From F23-B02 sp963633225 (GTDB taxonomy: Bacteria; Bacillota; Clostridia; Oscillospirales; Oscillospiraceae), in assembly GCA_963633225.1 (NCBI GenBank), contig CAVGXR010000006.1, forward strand, positions 1 to 31,902: a stretch of DNA of 31,902 nt. Reading direction: 5' to 3'. Positions 1-7,506 of the stretch are shown one piece after another. A program made the position numbers and the translations under genes. How positions within the stretch are numbered: position 1 is the first letter of the stretch; each line of letters starts with the position of its first letter. Below the pieces are notes generated by a model, which had not been told where the DNA came from, searched no databases, and saw only the letters and a list, made by a program, of their open reading frames with translations.

Positions 1-86
1 AGATAAACACCTACATGCGCACCGTCATGGGCGAGGAGCCCGTTGACCCGACGCTTGAAGTCCTCCCCGACGAGGAATCGTGGTAA
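1..86 (+). CDS. C-terminal end of an unidentified protein (partial)
   Basis: An open frame enters from the left edge (first whole codon at position 3) and ends at TAA 84-86, giving 27 residues that end in EVLPDEESW. The tail is acidic and carries no motif I recognise. The next gene starts 18 bases later with its own ribosome binding site, so the two are probably co-transcribed. The function cannot be judged from this fragment. Confidence 0.5.
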   Translation, partial: INTYMRTVMGEEPVDPTLEVLPDEESW

Positions 87-104
87 TCGAAAGGAGATAC
101 AACT

Positions 105-272
105 ATGTCCAAGCTTTGCAACGCCGCAAAAAAGCTCTCGCTTGCAGGCACTGCGTTTTTCGCCGTGACCTTCGCGGTATATTATTTCAATCTTGACATG
201 AAGCTGACCGCAGCCATGGAGCCTGTGCTCAACTACTTCTACGACAGAGTAGACCGCGACCAGCATCTGTGA
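105..272 (+). CDS. Small single-pass membrane protein, 55 aa, unknown function
   Basis: The ATG at 105 is preceded by AAGGAG (91-96) at good spacing, and the frame runs 55 codons to TGA 270-272. The N-terminus is basic (MSKLCNAAKK). A hydrophobic stretch follows at about residues 11-28 (LSLAGTAFFAVTFAVYYF), then a mostly polar tail ending VDRDQHL. This is the pattern of a small N-in membrane protein. It lies just after the partial gene and directly before a strong terminator, so it is the last gene of an operon. I do not recognise a family. The ribosome binding site and terminator make it more credible than a chance frame. Confidence 0.6.
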   Translation: MSKLCNAAKKLSLAGTAFFAVTFAVYYFNLDMKLTAAMEPVLNYFYDRVDRDQHL

Positions 273-290
273 TAGACTAAAAAAGACAAA

Positions 291-326
291 CCTGCCGGAA
301 GGGAATCCTTCCGGCAGGCTTTTTTA
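291..326 (+). terminator. Intrinsic terminator after the 55-aa gene
   Basis: A perfect 12-bp stem, CCTGCCGGAAGG (291-302) with CCTTCCGGCAGG (307-318), has a GAAT loop and is followed by CTTTTTTA. An A-rich stretch upstream (279-290) may let it also stop the convergent GntR gene. Confidence 0.88.
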
Positions 327-350
327 TGTCATAATACAGCTTGCGCAGGC

Positions 351-1067
351 TCAGCACAGAGCCTGACCGTCCACAAAATAGGTTGAACGTATCACATGAT
401 TAAGATCGTTCAGACTGCGCTTTTTCAGAACGTCGAATATTTTTTCGTGCGCGGCATAGAGCGTTTCGGCATCGTCCTTACCGACCATCACCTCGACACT
501 CTCATAGCGCATCGCATGGGTGAGGGTGCGGACGATGCTGCTGATCCTGTTGACCATCTGGTTGCCGCTCAGCACGTTTATGGCATCGTGAAATGCATTG
601 TCCGCATCGAAGATGGTATCGACATCGGGCTTTTCGGCTTTGCAGGCCTCTTCGAGCTTGGAAAGAAGCCCGCGCAGGCTTTCGATCTCCTCGTCGCTTG
701 CCTTTTCTATGACCAGCCGCATTGCGCCGACCTCCATAATTTCGCGCAGCTGCAGGAGTCCTTCAAAGCTGTCGTCCTGATTGAGGATTATCCCGTAGAC
801 CATCGGGTCAATAAGCGACTCGGTGAAGCCGGAGCGCACAAAGGTCCCCTCGGGGCGGCGGATCTCCAGCACGCCCATGAATACAAGCGTTTTCACAGCC
901 TCCCGCACGGTGTTGCGGGATACGCCCAGCTTTTCTGCCAATTCAAATTCGGTCGGAATTTTGTCGCCGGGGCGCAGCTCTCTGCGGGTGATCGCGTCAG
1001 TCAGAAAGCTGATAGTCTGTTCAACTACAGACGTTGTGTTTATTTTGTCATACTGTAAACCGCCCAT
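351..1067 (-). CDS. GntR-family transcriptional regulator, FadR/FCD subfamily
   Basis: 238 aa, the usual length for this subfamily. The N-terminal winged helix-turn-helix covers about residues 12-77: the recognition region LAEKLGVSRNTVREAVKTL is at 43-61 and the wing ends in RRPEGTFV. An all-helical FCD ligand domain follows at about 85-228. It contains D156-x3-H160, and H207 and H224 as probable further metal ligands. Such regulators usually repress a neighbouring catabolic operon until an organic acid or sugar-acid ligand binds. The gene diverges from the TRAP transporter/transketolase operon, and a 27-bp palindrome lies in front of that operon, so it is very likely the local repressor. The ligand is not predictable from sequence. 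A strong promoter lies at 1106-1134. The ribosome binding site (AAAAGG) is only fair. Confidence 0.95.
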   Translation of the reverse strand: MGGLQYDKINTTSVVEQTISFLTDAITRRELRPGDKIPTEFELAEKLGVSRNTVREAVKTLVFMGVLEIRRPEGTFVRSGFTESLIDPMVYGIILNQDDSFEGLLQLREIMEVGAMRLVIEKASDEEIESLRGLLSKLEEACKAEKPDVDTIFDADNAFHDAINVLSGNQMVNRISSIVRTLTHAMRYESVEVMVGKDDAETLYAAHEKIFDVLKKRSLNDLNHVIRSTYFVDGQALC

Positions 1068-1105
1068 TTATTACATACCTTTTTAGCCTTATTTTATGGT
1101 TCATA

Positions 1106-1134
1106 ATTGTATCAAGATGCAAAACTAAAGTCAA
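1106..1134 (-). promoter_or_regulatory. Sigma-70-type promoter of the GntR gene
   Basis: On the minus strand, TTGACT (1129-1134) is separated by exactly 17 bases from TACAAT (1106-1111), which puts the start near 1099, some 30 bases before the ATG. The spacer contains CAAGATGCA (1113-1121), whose inverse TGCATCTTG occurs at 1192-1200. The pair may be an autoregulatory site. Confidence 0.78.
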
Positions 1135-1302
1135 GACGATATTTTTTTAACGAGATCGGGGCAGACTGCCTGTTAATTATCAAACTATTTGTGCATCTTG
1201 CAAAAAAAGCGGCGTACGTTTTGGTTAGGAATCCCGAAAATTTAGTTACAACGCAAAAAAATATTGACTTTTGCCGAGTGGGGTATTACCGTTTAATTAG
1301 AA

Positions 1303-1329
1303 ATTGTCCAACGTAGGACGTTGAACAAT
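1303..1329. promoter_or_regulatory. 27-bp palindromic operator candidate for the GntR regulator
   Basis: ATTGTCCAACGT (1303-1314) and ACGTTGAACAAT (1318-1329) are inverted repeats around a 3-base centre, matching at 11 of 12 positions. The site lies 46 bases before the dctP start and well away from the GntR promoter. FCD-type GntR proteins bind such short-centred palindromes as dimers. The dctP promoter itself is not clear: TTGACT at 1264 is a good -35 but has no -10 at normal spacing. The rest of 1068-1375 is AT-rich and shows no other gene. Confidence 0.6.
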
Positions 1330-1375
1330 CGACGTTAAAATTTTGTTCAGCAAAGCAGAAAGGAAAGAAAGACAG

Positions 1376-2401
1376 ATGAAAATGAAGAAAGCCTTGGCGC
1401 TTGCACTTGCCATAGTGATGGTTTTCACGCTGTGTGCATGCGGCAAGCAGACCCAATCCTCATCCAACTCAAAGTATGACACCATCACGCTTGCGATGGC
1501 AGTCAACGGCACCGATACCCAGATAGACACCAAGGTCGCCAATTACTTCAAGGAGCTTGTCGAGGCTGAGACCAACGGCAGCGTCACCATTGAGGTTTAC
1601 CCGAACGACCAGCTTGCCGGCGGCAACGCAACCAAGGGCATAGAAATGGTTGCAAACGGCGCTGTCGATCTTGCGGCATATGCCACCAGCGTCCTGAGCG
1701 TCCTTGACGAGCGCATGTCTATCGGCACTATCCCTTGGCTTTTCAACAACTACACAGAGGCCCGCGAGACCATCGACGCTACCGGCCTTGCATATTACGA
1801 CAGCCTGCTTCAGCCGAAGGGTCTCACAGCTATCGGCTCCTTCCACAACGGCTTCCGTCAGCTCACGAACAACAAGCGTGCCGTTACCGCTCCCGAGGAC
1901 CTCAAGGGTCTCAAGATCCGTGTTCCCGGCAGCGAGGTCTACATGAACTTCTTCAGAGCCTTCGGCGCTGACCCCGTCGGTCTGAACTGGAGCGAGACCT
2001 TCACCGCTCTCCAGCAGGGCGCGATCGACGGACAGGAGAACGGTGTCAGCATCACCAACAGCTCCGGCGTTGTCGAGGTTCAGAAGTACATGACCATCTG
2101 GAACTACACCTATGAAAACGACCTTTTCATCGCAAACAGCGATATCTGGAACACCCTCAACGAGGCTACCCGCCAGATGCTCACAGAGAAGGCTGCTGAG
2201 GCCTGCAACTGGGGACGCGACCAGATCGAGGCAGAGCAGGAGGAGCTGATCGCCAAGTTCAGAGATCAGGGTATGCAGGTCGATGTTCTCACCGAGGAGC
2301 AGCTTGCACCGTTCCAGGCAGTTGTTGCCGATCTCCGTCAGGGCTTCTTTGAAAAGTACGGAGAAGAGGCCTGCGCCGCCTTCGGCGTTAAGCTCAAGTA
2401 A
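1376..2401 (+). CDS. dctP: TRAP transporter substrate-binding lipoprotein (DctP family)
   Basis: 341 aa from ATG 1376. The frame is open back to a TTG at 1343, but the signal peptide fits the ATG, with AAGGAAAG upstream. MKMKK plus a hydrophobic core ends in the lipobox LCAC with lipidated Cys22, so the mature protein is anchored to the outer face of the membrane. The mature part has DctP hallmarks: LKGLKIRVPGS with Arg182, which in this family contacts the substrate carboxylate, and NWSETFTALQQGAIDGQENG (204-223). It captures the substrate and passes it to the DctQ/DctM membrane pair. The preserved arginine suggests a carboxylate ligand, but some members bind other compounds. First gene of the operon. 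Confidence 0.95.
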   Translation: MKMKKALALALAIVMVFTLCACGKQTQSSSNSKYDTITLAMAVNGTDTQIDTKVANYFKELVEAETNGSVTIEVYPNDQLAGGNATKGIEMVANGAVDLAAYATSVLSVLDERMSIGTIPWLFNNYTEARETIDATGLAYYDSLLQPKGLTAIGSFHNGFRQLTNNKRAVTAPEDLKGLKIRVPGSEVYMNFFRAFGADPVGLNWSETFTALQQGAIDGQENGVSITNSSGVVEVQKYMTIWNYTYENDLFIANSDIWNTLNEATRQMLTEKAAEACNWGRDQIEAEQEELIAKFRDQGMQVDVLTEEQLAPFQAVVADLRQGFFEKYGEEACAAFGVKLK

Positions 2402-2526
2402 GCTTTAATAAATTTGCGCTTTCATCAGATGCACTGTACTTGATTTATCAATTATTAAAAGTTTCCGCCGCTTGACAGGAGCGCACGCGCCTCTGTCCGC
2501 TGACGGTACAGACAGGAGTTTTATTA

Positions 2527-3060
2527 ATGAATAAGATACTTGACAATATTGAAGAGTGGCTTGTCTGTATATGCCTTGCTGTGATGACGCTTATCACCTT
2601 CGTGAACGTTATTGCCAGAGCATTCGCCGCCTCTCTGTCCTTCTCGGAAGAGATAACCACCTATCTGTTTGTCCTGCTGAGCCTTCTCGGCGCAGCAATC
2701 GCCGCAAAGCGCGGCGCACACCTCGGCCTGACCCTCATCACCGACCATGTCGGCCCGAAGGCAGCACACATCCTGGCAACCATTTCGATGCTCTGCGCGG
2801 TCATCTTTTCCGGCATCATATGCTATTACGGCGTATTCATGACCATCAGCCAGTTCAACAAGGGACAGCTTACCGCAGCTACCCAGCTTCCCGAATGGAT
2901 ATTCGGCTCCTTTGTTCCCATCGGTGCGCTTTTCGTCACCATCAGATTCGCACAGAACCTTGTAAAACTCCTCAAGGGCAAGGATATTGTGCATGAGGAC
3001 GTAGTTGCTGACGCGATAGAAGCCGCGACGGTCGAAGAAAATCCAAAGGAGGAGGACTGA
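2527..3060 (+). CDS. dctQ: TRAP transporter small permease (DctQ family)
   Basis: 177 aa, ATG 2527 with AGGAG at 2514-2518. Four hydrophobic helices are visible, near residues 10-32, 45-60, 80-103 and 125-145, the usual DctQ topology. RAFAASLSFSEEITTYLFV and AAKRGAHLGL are typical of the family. An acidic tail (EAATVEENPKEED) follows the last helix. DctQ pairs with DctM in the membrane and is needed for transport. The 126-base gap after dctP holds nothing clear except the ribosome binding site. Such a gap is common here and may allow different dctP and dctQM levels. Confidence 0.95.
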   Translation: MNKILDNIEEWLVCICLAVMTLITFVNVIARAFAASLSFSEEITTYLFVLLSLLGAAIAAKRGAHLGLTLITDHVGPKAAHILATISMLCAVIFSGIICYYGVFMTISQFNKGQLTAATQLPEWIFGSFVPIGALFVTIRFAQNLVKLLKGKDIVHEDVVADAIEAATVEENPKEED

Positions 3061-3063
3061 TTA

Positions 3064-4353
3064 ATGGAAGCTCTTGTTCTGCTTATTGTTTTTGCGGTGC
3101 TCCTTCTCATCGGCGCACCAATTGCCGTGTGTCTCGGCATCTCCAGCGTTGCTGCAATGCTCGTGCTCGGCGTAGGCCGTCCGATATCCATAATCCTCGG
3201 CACTGTGCCGCAGCTGGTTTCCGCCGCAACGAGTAAAACCGTTCTGCTTGCTATCCCGTTCTTCATCCTCGGCGGCAACATTATGGAGAAGGCCGGCATT
3301 TCCGGCAAGCTCATCGCTCTTGCGGAATCTCTGGTCGGTCACTTAAAGGGCGGCATCGCAATGGTCTGCGTTATCGTCGCCTGCTTCTTCGCAGCTATCT
3401 CCGGCTCGGGTCCGGCAACCGTCGCGGCTCTCGGCCTTATCCTCATCCCCGCAATGATCAAGGCAGGATATGACGTTGGCTTTTCTGCGGCGCTCATGGC
3501 GACCGCCGGAGCGATCGGCGTTATTATTCCTCCGTCCATAACCTTCGTTGTTTACGGCTCGATCTCCGACACCTCGATCGGCGACCTGTTCATATCCGGC
3601 GTTTTCCCCGGACTGCTCATGGGCGCGGCTCTGATCCTCGTGACGCTCTGGCTCGGCAGAAAGAGCAACCTCAAGCGTCTGCCCAAGGCAAGCGGCCATC
3701 AGCGCTGGGTAGCCTTCAAGGATGCCTTCTGGGGTCTGATGATGCCTGTTATCATCCTCGGCGGTATCTACGGCGGCATTTTCACCCCGACCGAGGCAGC
3801 GGCGGTTTCCGCAGTCTACGGCCTGTTCATCGGCATCTTTGTTTACAAGACCCTCAGGCTCAAGGAGCTCAAGAAGATCTTTATTGACTCTGCGTGCACT
3901 ACCGCGACAGTTATGTTCATCACCGCAGCCGCAACGCTCTTTGCATACGTCATCACCCGCGCCAGAGTCGATGTCGCCATCAGCACCCTGCTCACTGAGG
4001 TCGCCGGCGGCAATCAGGTCATATTCCTTCTCATTGTAAACATCGTCCTGCTCATAGCTGGCTGCTTCCTCGACTCCACCTCCGCGCTTTACATCTTCAC
4101 CCCGCTGTTTATCCCTGTCGCAGAGGCTCTCGGCATGAGCATGGTACACTTCGGCACTATCATGATAGTCAACCTCGCAATCGGCCTTGTTACCCCGCCT
4201 GTCGGCGTCAACCTATATGTCGCCTGCGGTATATCGAACATTGACCTCAAGCGGATATCCGTTTCGGTCGTGCCGCTGCTGATAGCGTCGCTTGTAGTTC
4301 TTGCGATCGTCACCTATGTGCCGTCAATTTCGCTGGCGCTCCTCGGCGGCTGA
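3064..4353 (+). CDS. dctM: TRAP transporter large permease (DctM family)
   Basis: 429 aa with about 12 hydrophobic segments, matching the DctM/ion-transporter superfamily in length. Conserved patches include PFFILGGNIMEKAGIS (early), AAISGSGPATVAALG, GAIGVIIPPSI and the C-terminal VTPPVGVNLYVACGI. It forms the sodium- or proton-coupled translocation channel that takes substrate from DctP. It starts 3 bases after dctQ, with AAAGGAGG (3045-3052) inside the end of dctQ, so the two are translationally linked. Confidence 0.97.
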   Translation: MEALVLLIVFAVLLLIGAPIAVCLGISSVAAMLVLGVGRPISIILGTVPQLVSAATSKTVLLAIPFFILGGNIMEKAGISGKLIALAESLVGHLKGGIAMVCVIVACFFAAISGSGPATVAALGLILIPAMIKAGYDVGFSAALMATAGAIGVIIPPSITFVVYGSISDTSIGDLFISGVFPGLLMGAALILVTLWLGRKSNLKRLPKASGHQRWVAFKDAFWGLMMPVIILGGIYGGIFTPTEAAAVSAVYGLFIGIFVYKTLRLKELKKIFIDSACTTATVMFITAAATLFAYVITRARVDVAISTLLTEVAGGNQVIFLLIVNIVLLIAGCFLDSTSALYIFTPLFIPVAEALGMSMVHFGTIMIVNLAIGLVTPPVGVNLYVACGISNIDLKRISVSVVPLLIASLVVLAIVTYVPSISLALLGG

Positions 4354-4396
4354 TGCCGCCGCGGTGCAGGCAATGTATGCAGAAAGGTAGAACTTT

Positions 4397-5239
4397 ATGA
4401 AAGATAATTTGAACATTGAGCAGCTGCAAAACAAATGCATTGATCTTAAAAAGAACATCATATCCATGATATACAAGGCTCAGTCGGGGCATCCGGGCGG
4501 CTCGCTGTCGGTTGCGGAGTTCGTCACCGCGTGCTACTGGCACGCTATGGATGTCGATCCCGAAAACCCGCGCTGGGAAGACCGTGACCGCTTCGTGCTC
4601 TCCAAGGGACACACCTGCCCTGCACAGTACGCAGCGCTTGCAATGAAGGGCTTCTTTGACATGAGCGTTCTGGACACTCTGCGCAAGGAGGGCTCGATCC
4701 TTCAGGGACACCCCGATATGAAGAAATGCCCGGGAATAGATATATCCACCGGCTCACTCGGACAGGGCTTTGCCTGCGCAGCGGGCATGGCTCTTGCGGC
4801 AAAGCTTGACGGAAAAAGCTACCGCGTGTTCTGCGCCATCGGCGACGGCGAGTGCAACGAGGGCGAGATCTGGGAGGCTGCCGGAACTGCCTATAAGTAC
4901 AAGCTCGATAATCTTATCGCCTTCGTTGACTGGAACAATCTCCAGCTCGACGGTACCTGCGAGGAGATAATGCCGCCCATAGACCTTGCGGCGAAGTTCA
5001 AGGCCTTCGGCTTTGAGGTCTGGCAGATAGACGGCAATGATATGGCTTCGGTCGTCAAGGCTCTGGATGAGGCAATGGCCGCGAATGACGGACTTCCCAA
5101 GTGCATCATCGGCAAGACCGTGAAGGGCAAGGGCGTATCGTACATGGAAAACCAGTGCTCGTGGCATGGCACCGCTCCCAACGAGGAGCAGTACAGGCAG
5201 GCAATGTCGGAGCTCGACAAAGAGTATGTCGGACGCTGA
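4397..5239 (+). CDS. Transketolase, N-terminal (thiamine diphosphate-binding) subunit
   Basis: 280 aa, corresponding to the first half of a full-length transketolase. The family's GHPGGSLSVAEF lies near residue 32. RDRFVLSKGHTCPAQYA and GSLGQGFACAAGMALA follow. The thiamine-diphosphate/Mg site begins GDGECNEGEIWEAAGTA and ends DWNN. It transfers two-carbon ketol units together with the C-terminal subunit encoded next. Split transketolases are common in Firmicutes and archaea. Some are housekeeping; others belong to dedicated catabolic operons (for example apulose-4-phosphate or sulfofructose transketolases). Here it sits between a transporter and an oxidoreductase with a local regulator, which favours a dedicated role. 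The exact substrate is unknown. Confidence 0.94.
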   Translation: MKDNLNIEQLQNKCIDLKKNIISMIYKAQSGHPGGSLSVAEFVTACYWHAMDVDPENPRWEDRDRFVLSKGHTCPAQYAALAMKGFFDMSVLDTLRKEGSILQGHPDMKKCPGIDISTGSLGQGFACAAGMALAAKLDGKSYRVFCAIGDGECNEGEIWEAAGTAYKYKLDNLIAFVDWNNLQLDGTCEEIMPPIDLAAKFKAFGFEVWQIDGNDMASVVKALDEAMAANDGLPKCIIGKTVKGKGVSYMENQCSWHGTAPNEEQYRQAMSELDKEYVGR

Positions 5240-5251
5240 GGAGGGCTGAAA

Positions 5252-6190
5252 ATGAATTTTGGTAAAAATATAGCCACAAGAGACGGCTTCGGCGACGAGA
5301 TCGTCGAGCTGGGCAAAGAGAATAAAAACATACTCGTCGTGGATGCGGACATAGGCAAATCCTGCAAGACGGGAGCCTTCCGCAAGGCGCTGCCCGAGCA
5401 GTATCTCAACGTGGGCATCGCCGAGCAGAACTGCGCCGGTGTCGCGGCAGGTCTTGCCACCTGCGGAAAGATACCCTTCGTCGTGACCTATGCGGCGTTC
5501 GGCTCCATGCGTATGCTGGAGATGATCCGTCAGGAGATCTGCTATACGCACCTGAACGTCAAGATAGCCTGCTCCCACGGCGGAGTCACGCCCGCAAACG
5601 ACGGAGCCAGCCATCAGGCGATCGAGGATATGGGCATTCTGCGCACCATACCGAACATGACGGTCGTCATGCCCGCCGACTACCAGTCGGCAAGAAAGCT
5701 GACCCGCGCCGCCGCAGAGCTTGACGGCCCCGTGTATCTGCGCTTTACACGAGACGCAATACCGAGCATTTACTCTGAGAACGAGAAGTTTGAGATAGGC
5801 AAGGCAAAGCTTCTTCGCAGCGGCAGTGATATTGCGATAATCGCCAACGGCGACACCGTGCGTCTTGCGCTGGAGGCAGCCGAGCTGCTCGCTTCACGCG
5901 GCGTTCAGGCGCGTGTGCTCGATATGCACACGATAAAGCCGCTGGATACAGAGGCTGTGGCCGACTGCATCGAGTCCATCGGAAAGATAATAACGGTCGA
6001 GGATCACAATATCCTCAACGGTCTCGGAAGCGCGGTGTGCGAGCTCGCTGCCGAAGCCGGAAAGGGCAGGGTAAAGCGCATAGGCATTCAGGATCAGTTC
6101 GGAATGTCCGCACCCTATGAGCGCTTGCTTGCATTAAACGGCATAACTGTTGAAAACATCGTGGCCTCTGCTCTGGAGCTGGTCAAGTAA
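5252..6190 (+). CDS. Transketolase, C-terminal (pyrimidine-binding) subunit
   Basis: 312 aa, the second half of transketolase. The pyrimidine-binding domain covers about residues 1-170, with DADIGKSCKTGAFRKALP, NVGIAEQNCAGVAAGLA (catalytic Glu in the IAEQN motif) and HGGVTPANDGASHQAIED. The C-terminal domain is at about 185-310 and includes ITVEDHNILNGLGSAV. It completes the active site with the preceding subunit. It starts 12 bases after it, with GAGGAGG (5238-5244) overlapping the previous stop codon, so equal expression is likely. Confidence 0.94.
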   Translation: MNFGKNIATRDGFGDEIVELGKENKNILVVDADIGKSCKTGAFRKALPEQYLNVGIAEQNCAGVAAGLATCGKIPFVVTYAAFGSMRMLEMIRQEICYTHLNVKIACSHGGVTPANDGASHQAIEDMGILRTIPNMTVVMPADYQSARKLTRAAAELDGPVYLRFTRDAIPSIYSENEKFEIGKAKLLRSGSDIAIIANGDTVRLALEAAELLASRGVQARVLDMHTIKPLDTEAVADCIESIGKIITVEDHNILNGLGSAVCELAAEAGKGRVKRIGIQDQFGMSAPYERLLALNGITVENIVASALELVK

Positions 6191-6201
6191 GGAGAGCGGA
6201 T

Positions 6202-7236
6202 ATGAAAGTATTTCTGATAGGCGCGGGCGATATTGCCCGTCATCACGGCAGAGCCGTCGTCCGTCTGGGCGGCGAGGTCATAGGCGGATTCGATATAAGC
6301 AAAGCAAACGCCGACCTTCTGGCCGCCGAGTTCGGCTGCCCGATCTGCGGCTATGATGAGATAGAGGACTATGTTGTCAAGGCCGACTATGTTGTAATAA
6401 GCACTCCGCCCACGAAGCGCCTTGACTATGTTGAAATGGTACTCAGGCATCATGTTCCGCTTTATATGGAAAAGCCGGTGAGCGCCACATGGGAAGACGC
6501 GATGAAGATAAAGCGCATGGCTGACGAGTACGATGCGAAGATAATGGTCGGCTTTGCCCACTATTACCGTCCTGCATACAGAAAGATGCTCGAGCTCGTT
6601 CGCAGCGGTATCTTTGGCCGTCCCGTCAATATAGCGTTCTCGCGCCTTAGCCCGGGCTTCGGCTTCCACGCAAAGAATATGGCAGCCTCGTGGCGCACCG
6701 ATCCCAACCTTGCCTGCGGCATGACCATCGAATCCGTTTCGCATGACTGGAAGCTCATTACCGCAATGGCCGGTTCGTTTGAGACCATAAGCTGCAACTA
6801 TACAGGAACGCTGGACTCCGTGCCGCGCTTCGATAACCACACGTCCATCAGCGCCCGCCTCAAAAACGGCGCTATAGCGACGATAGCCGCTTCATGGGCC
6901 TGCGACATTCCCACCTGCTCCCGAGCATACATAGGCGACAAGGGCTCAATTTTCCTCACCGGAGAAGGCATGTTCGAGTTTACAGACCTCACATGGAAGA
7001 CCGAGGATATGCCCTATGCCGAGACCATTCGCTTCAACGATTCATACGATCACGCAACGGGCGATGTCATTTACTATGCGCATGAGGCGTTTCAGGACTG
7101 CCTCAAAAACGGCAAGCCCATTGAAACTCCGCTCAGCGACGGTATCTCAGCGCTGGCCTATTCCCTCGCAGCGAAAAAATCCTCCGAGGAGCAGATAACG
7201 GTCCATGTGCCCGATTGGGGCTCAATAGACGAATAA
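6202..7236 (+). CDS. Gfo/Idh/MocA-family NAD(P)-dependent oxidoreductase
   Basis: 344 aa, usual family length. The N-terminal Rossmann fold begins MKVFLIGAGDIARHH with the GxGxxA-type dinucleotide loop at 7-12. The signature EKP is at 90-92. The C-terminal substrate domain contains the catalytic-type ESVSHDW (176-182, His180). Members oxidise or reduce hydroxyl groups of sugars, inositols, sugar acids or their derivatives. It is the last gene of the TRAP/transketolase operon, 11 bases after the previous stop, and is followed by a strong terminator. It probably converts the imported compound, or an intermediate, into something the transketolase can use. No kinase, isomerase or aldolase is present in the operon. 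Confidence 0.93.
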   Translation: MKVFLIGAGDIARHHGRAVVRLGGEVIGGFDISKANADLLAAEFGCPICGYDEIEDYVVKADYVVISTPPTKRLDYVEMVLRHHVPLYMEKPVSATWEDAMKIKRMADEYDAKIMVGFAHYYRPAYRKMLELVRSGIFGRPVNIAFSRLSPGFGFHAKNMAASWRTDPNLACGMTIESVSHDWKLITAMAGSFETISCNYTGTLDSVPRFDNHTSISARLKNGAIATIAASWACDIPTCSRAYIGDKGSIFLTGEGMFEFTDLTWKTEDMPYAETIRFNDSYDHATGDVIYYAHEAFQDCLKNGKPIETPLSDGISALAYSLAAKKSSEEQITVHVPDWGSIDE

Positions 7237-7253
7237 AAAGCTAAATGATCCAC

Positions 7254-7285
7254 AAAAAGTGTGCAGTAAACTGCACACTTTTTTT
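7254..7285 (+). terminator. Intrinsic terminator of the TRAP/transketolase operon
   Basis: AAAAAGTGTGCAG (7254-7266) pairs with CTGCACACTTTTT after a TAAA loop. Seven T residues run 7279-7285. It closes the operon 17 bases after the oxidoreductase stop. Confidence 0.92.
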
Positions 7286-7326
7286 ACCTTTTCAGGGCGG
7301 AGAGCCCTTGATTTTGCGCCGCTGTA

Positions 7327-7400
7327 GTTAAATTTAACGATGAGGTGAATATAAAGCAAGCTTGCAGCAGTCAAAATTAATAAATATTCATATTTAACGA
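7327..7400. promoter_or_regulatory. Possible ArgR/AhrC operator region upstream of argC
   Basis: Two AT-rich sites precede the argC promoter. A perfect palindrome GTTAAATTTAAC lies at 7327-7338. On the minus strand, 7375-7391 reads ATGAATATTTATTAATT, close to the arginine-repressor box (TGAATnnnnATTCA type). The motif ATTTAACGA occurs in both parts (7332-7340 and 7392-7400). Arginine operons of Firmicutes are normally repressed by ArgR/AhrC at such boxes. The match was made by eye and the repressor gene is not in the window. Confidence 0.45.
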
Positions 7401-7408
7401 ATATAACC

Positions 7409-7437
7409 TTGAATACCGCCGTGGCTCGTTGTATAAT
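7409..7437 (+). promoter_or_regulatory. Promoter of the argCJBD operon
   Basis: TTGAAT (7409-7414), a 17-base spacer and a consensus TATAAT (7432-7437). Transcription would start near 7444, leaving a leader of about 60 bases before argC. Confidence 0.82.
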
Positions 7438-7506
7438 TATGCACACAATTCGAAGAGCCTCCGGCTTTTCGGAAAAGCAAATCACAAATGGCTGGAGTAT
7501 TAAACT

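Noticed and set aside
1264..1297. Promoter for dctP using TTGACT at 1264-1269
   Set aside because: Possible -10 sequences lie at spacings of 14 or 22 bases, outside the usual range, so I did not call it.
1343..1375. TTG start of dctP giving an 11-residue extension
   Set aside because: The ATG at 1376 gives a normal lipoprotein signal peptide. The extension is charged and would disturb it.
7286..7506. T-box or other riboswitch before argC
   Set aside because: No T-box consensus and no terminator/antiterminator pair between the promoter and argC.
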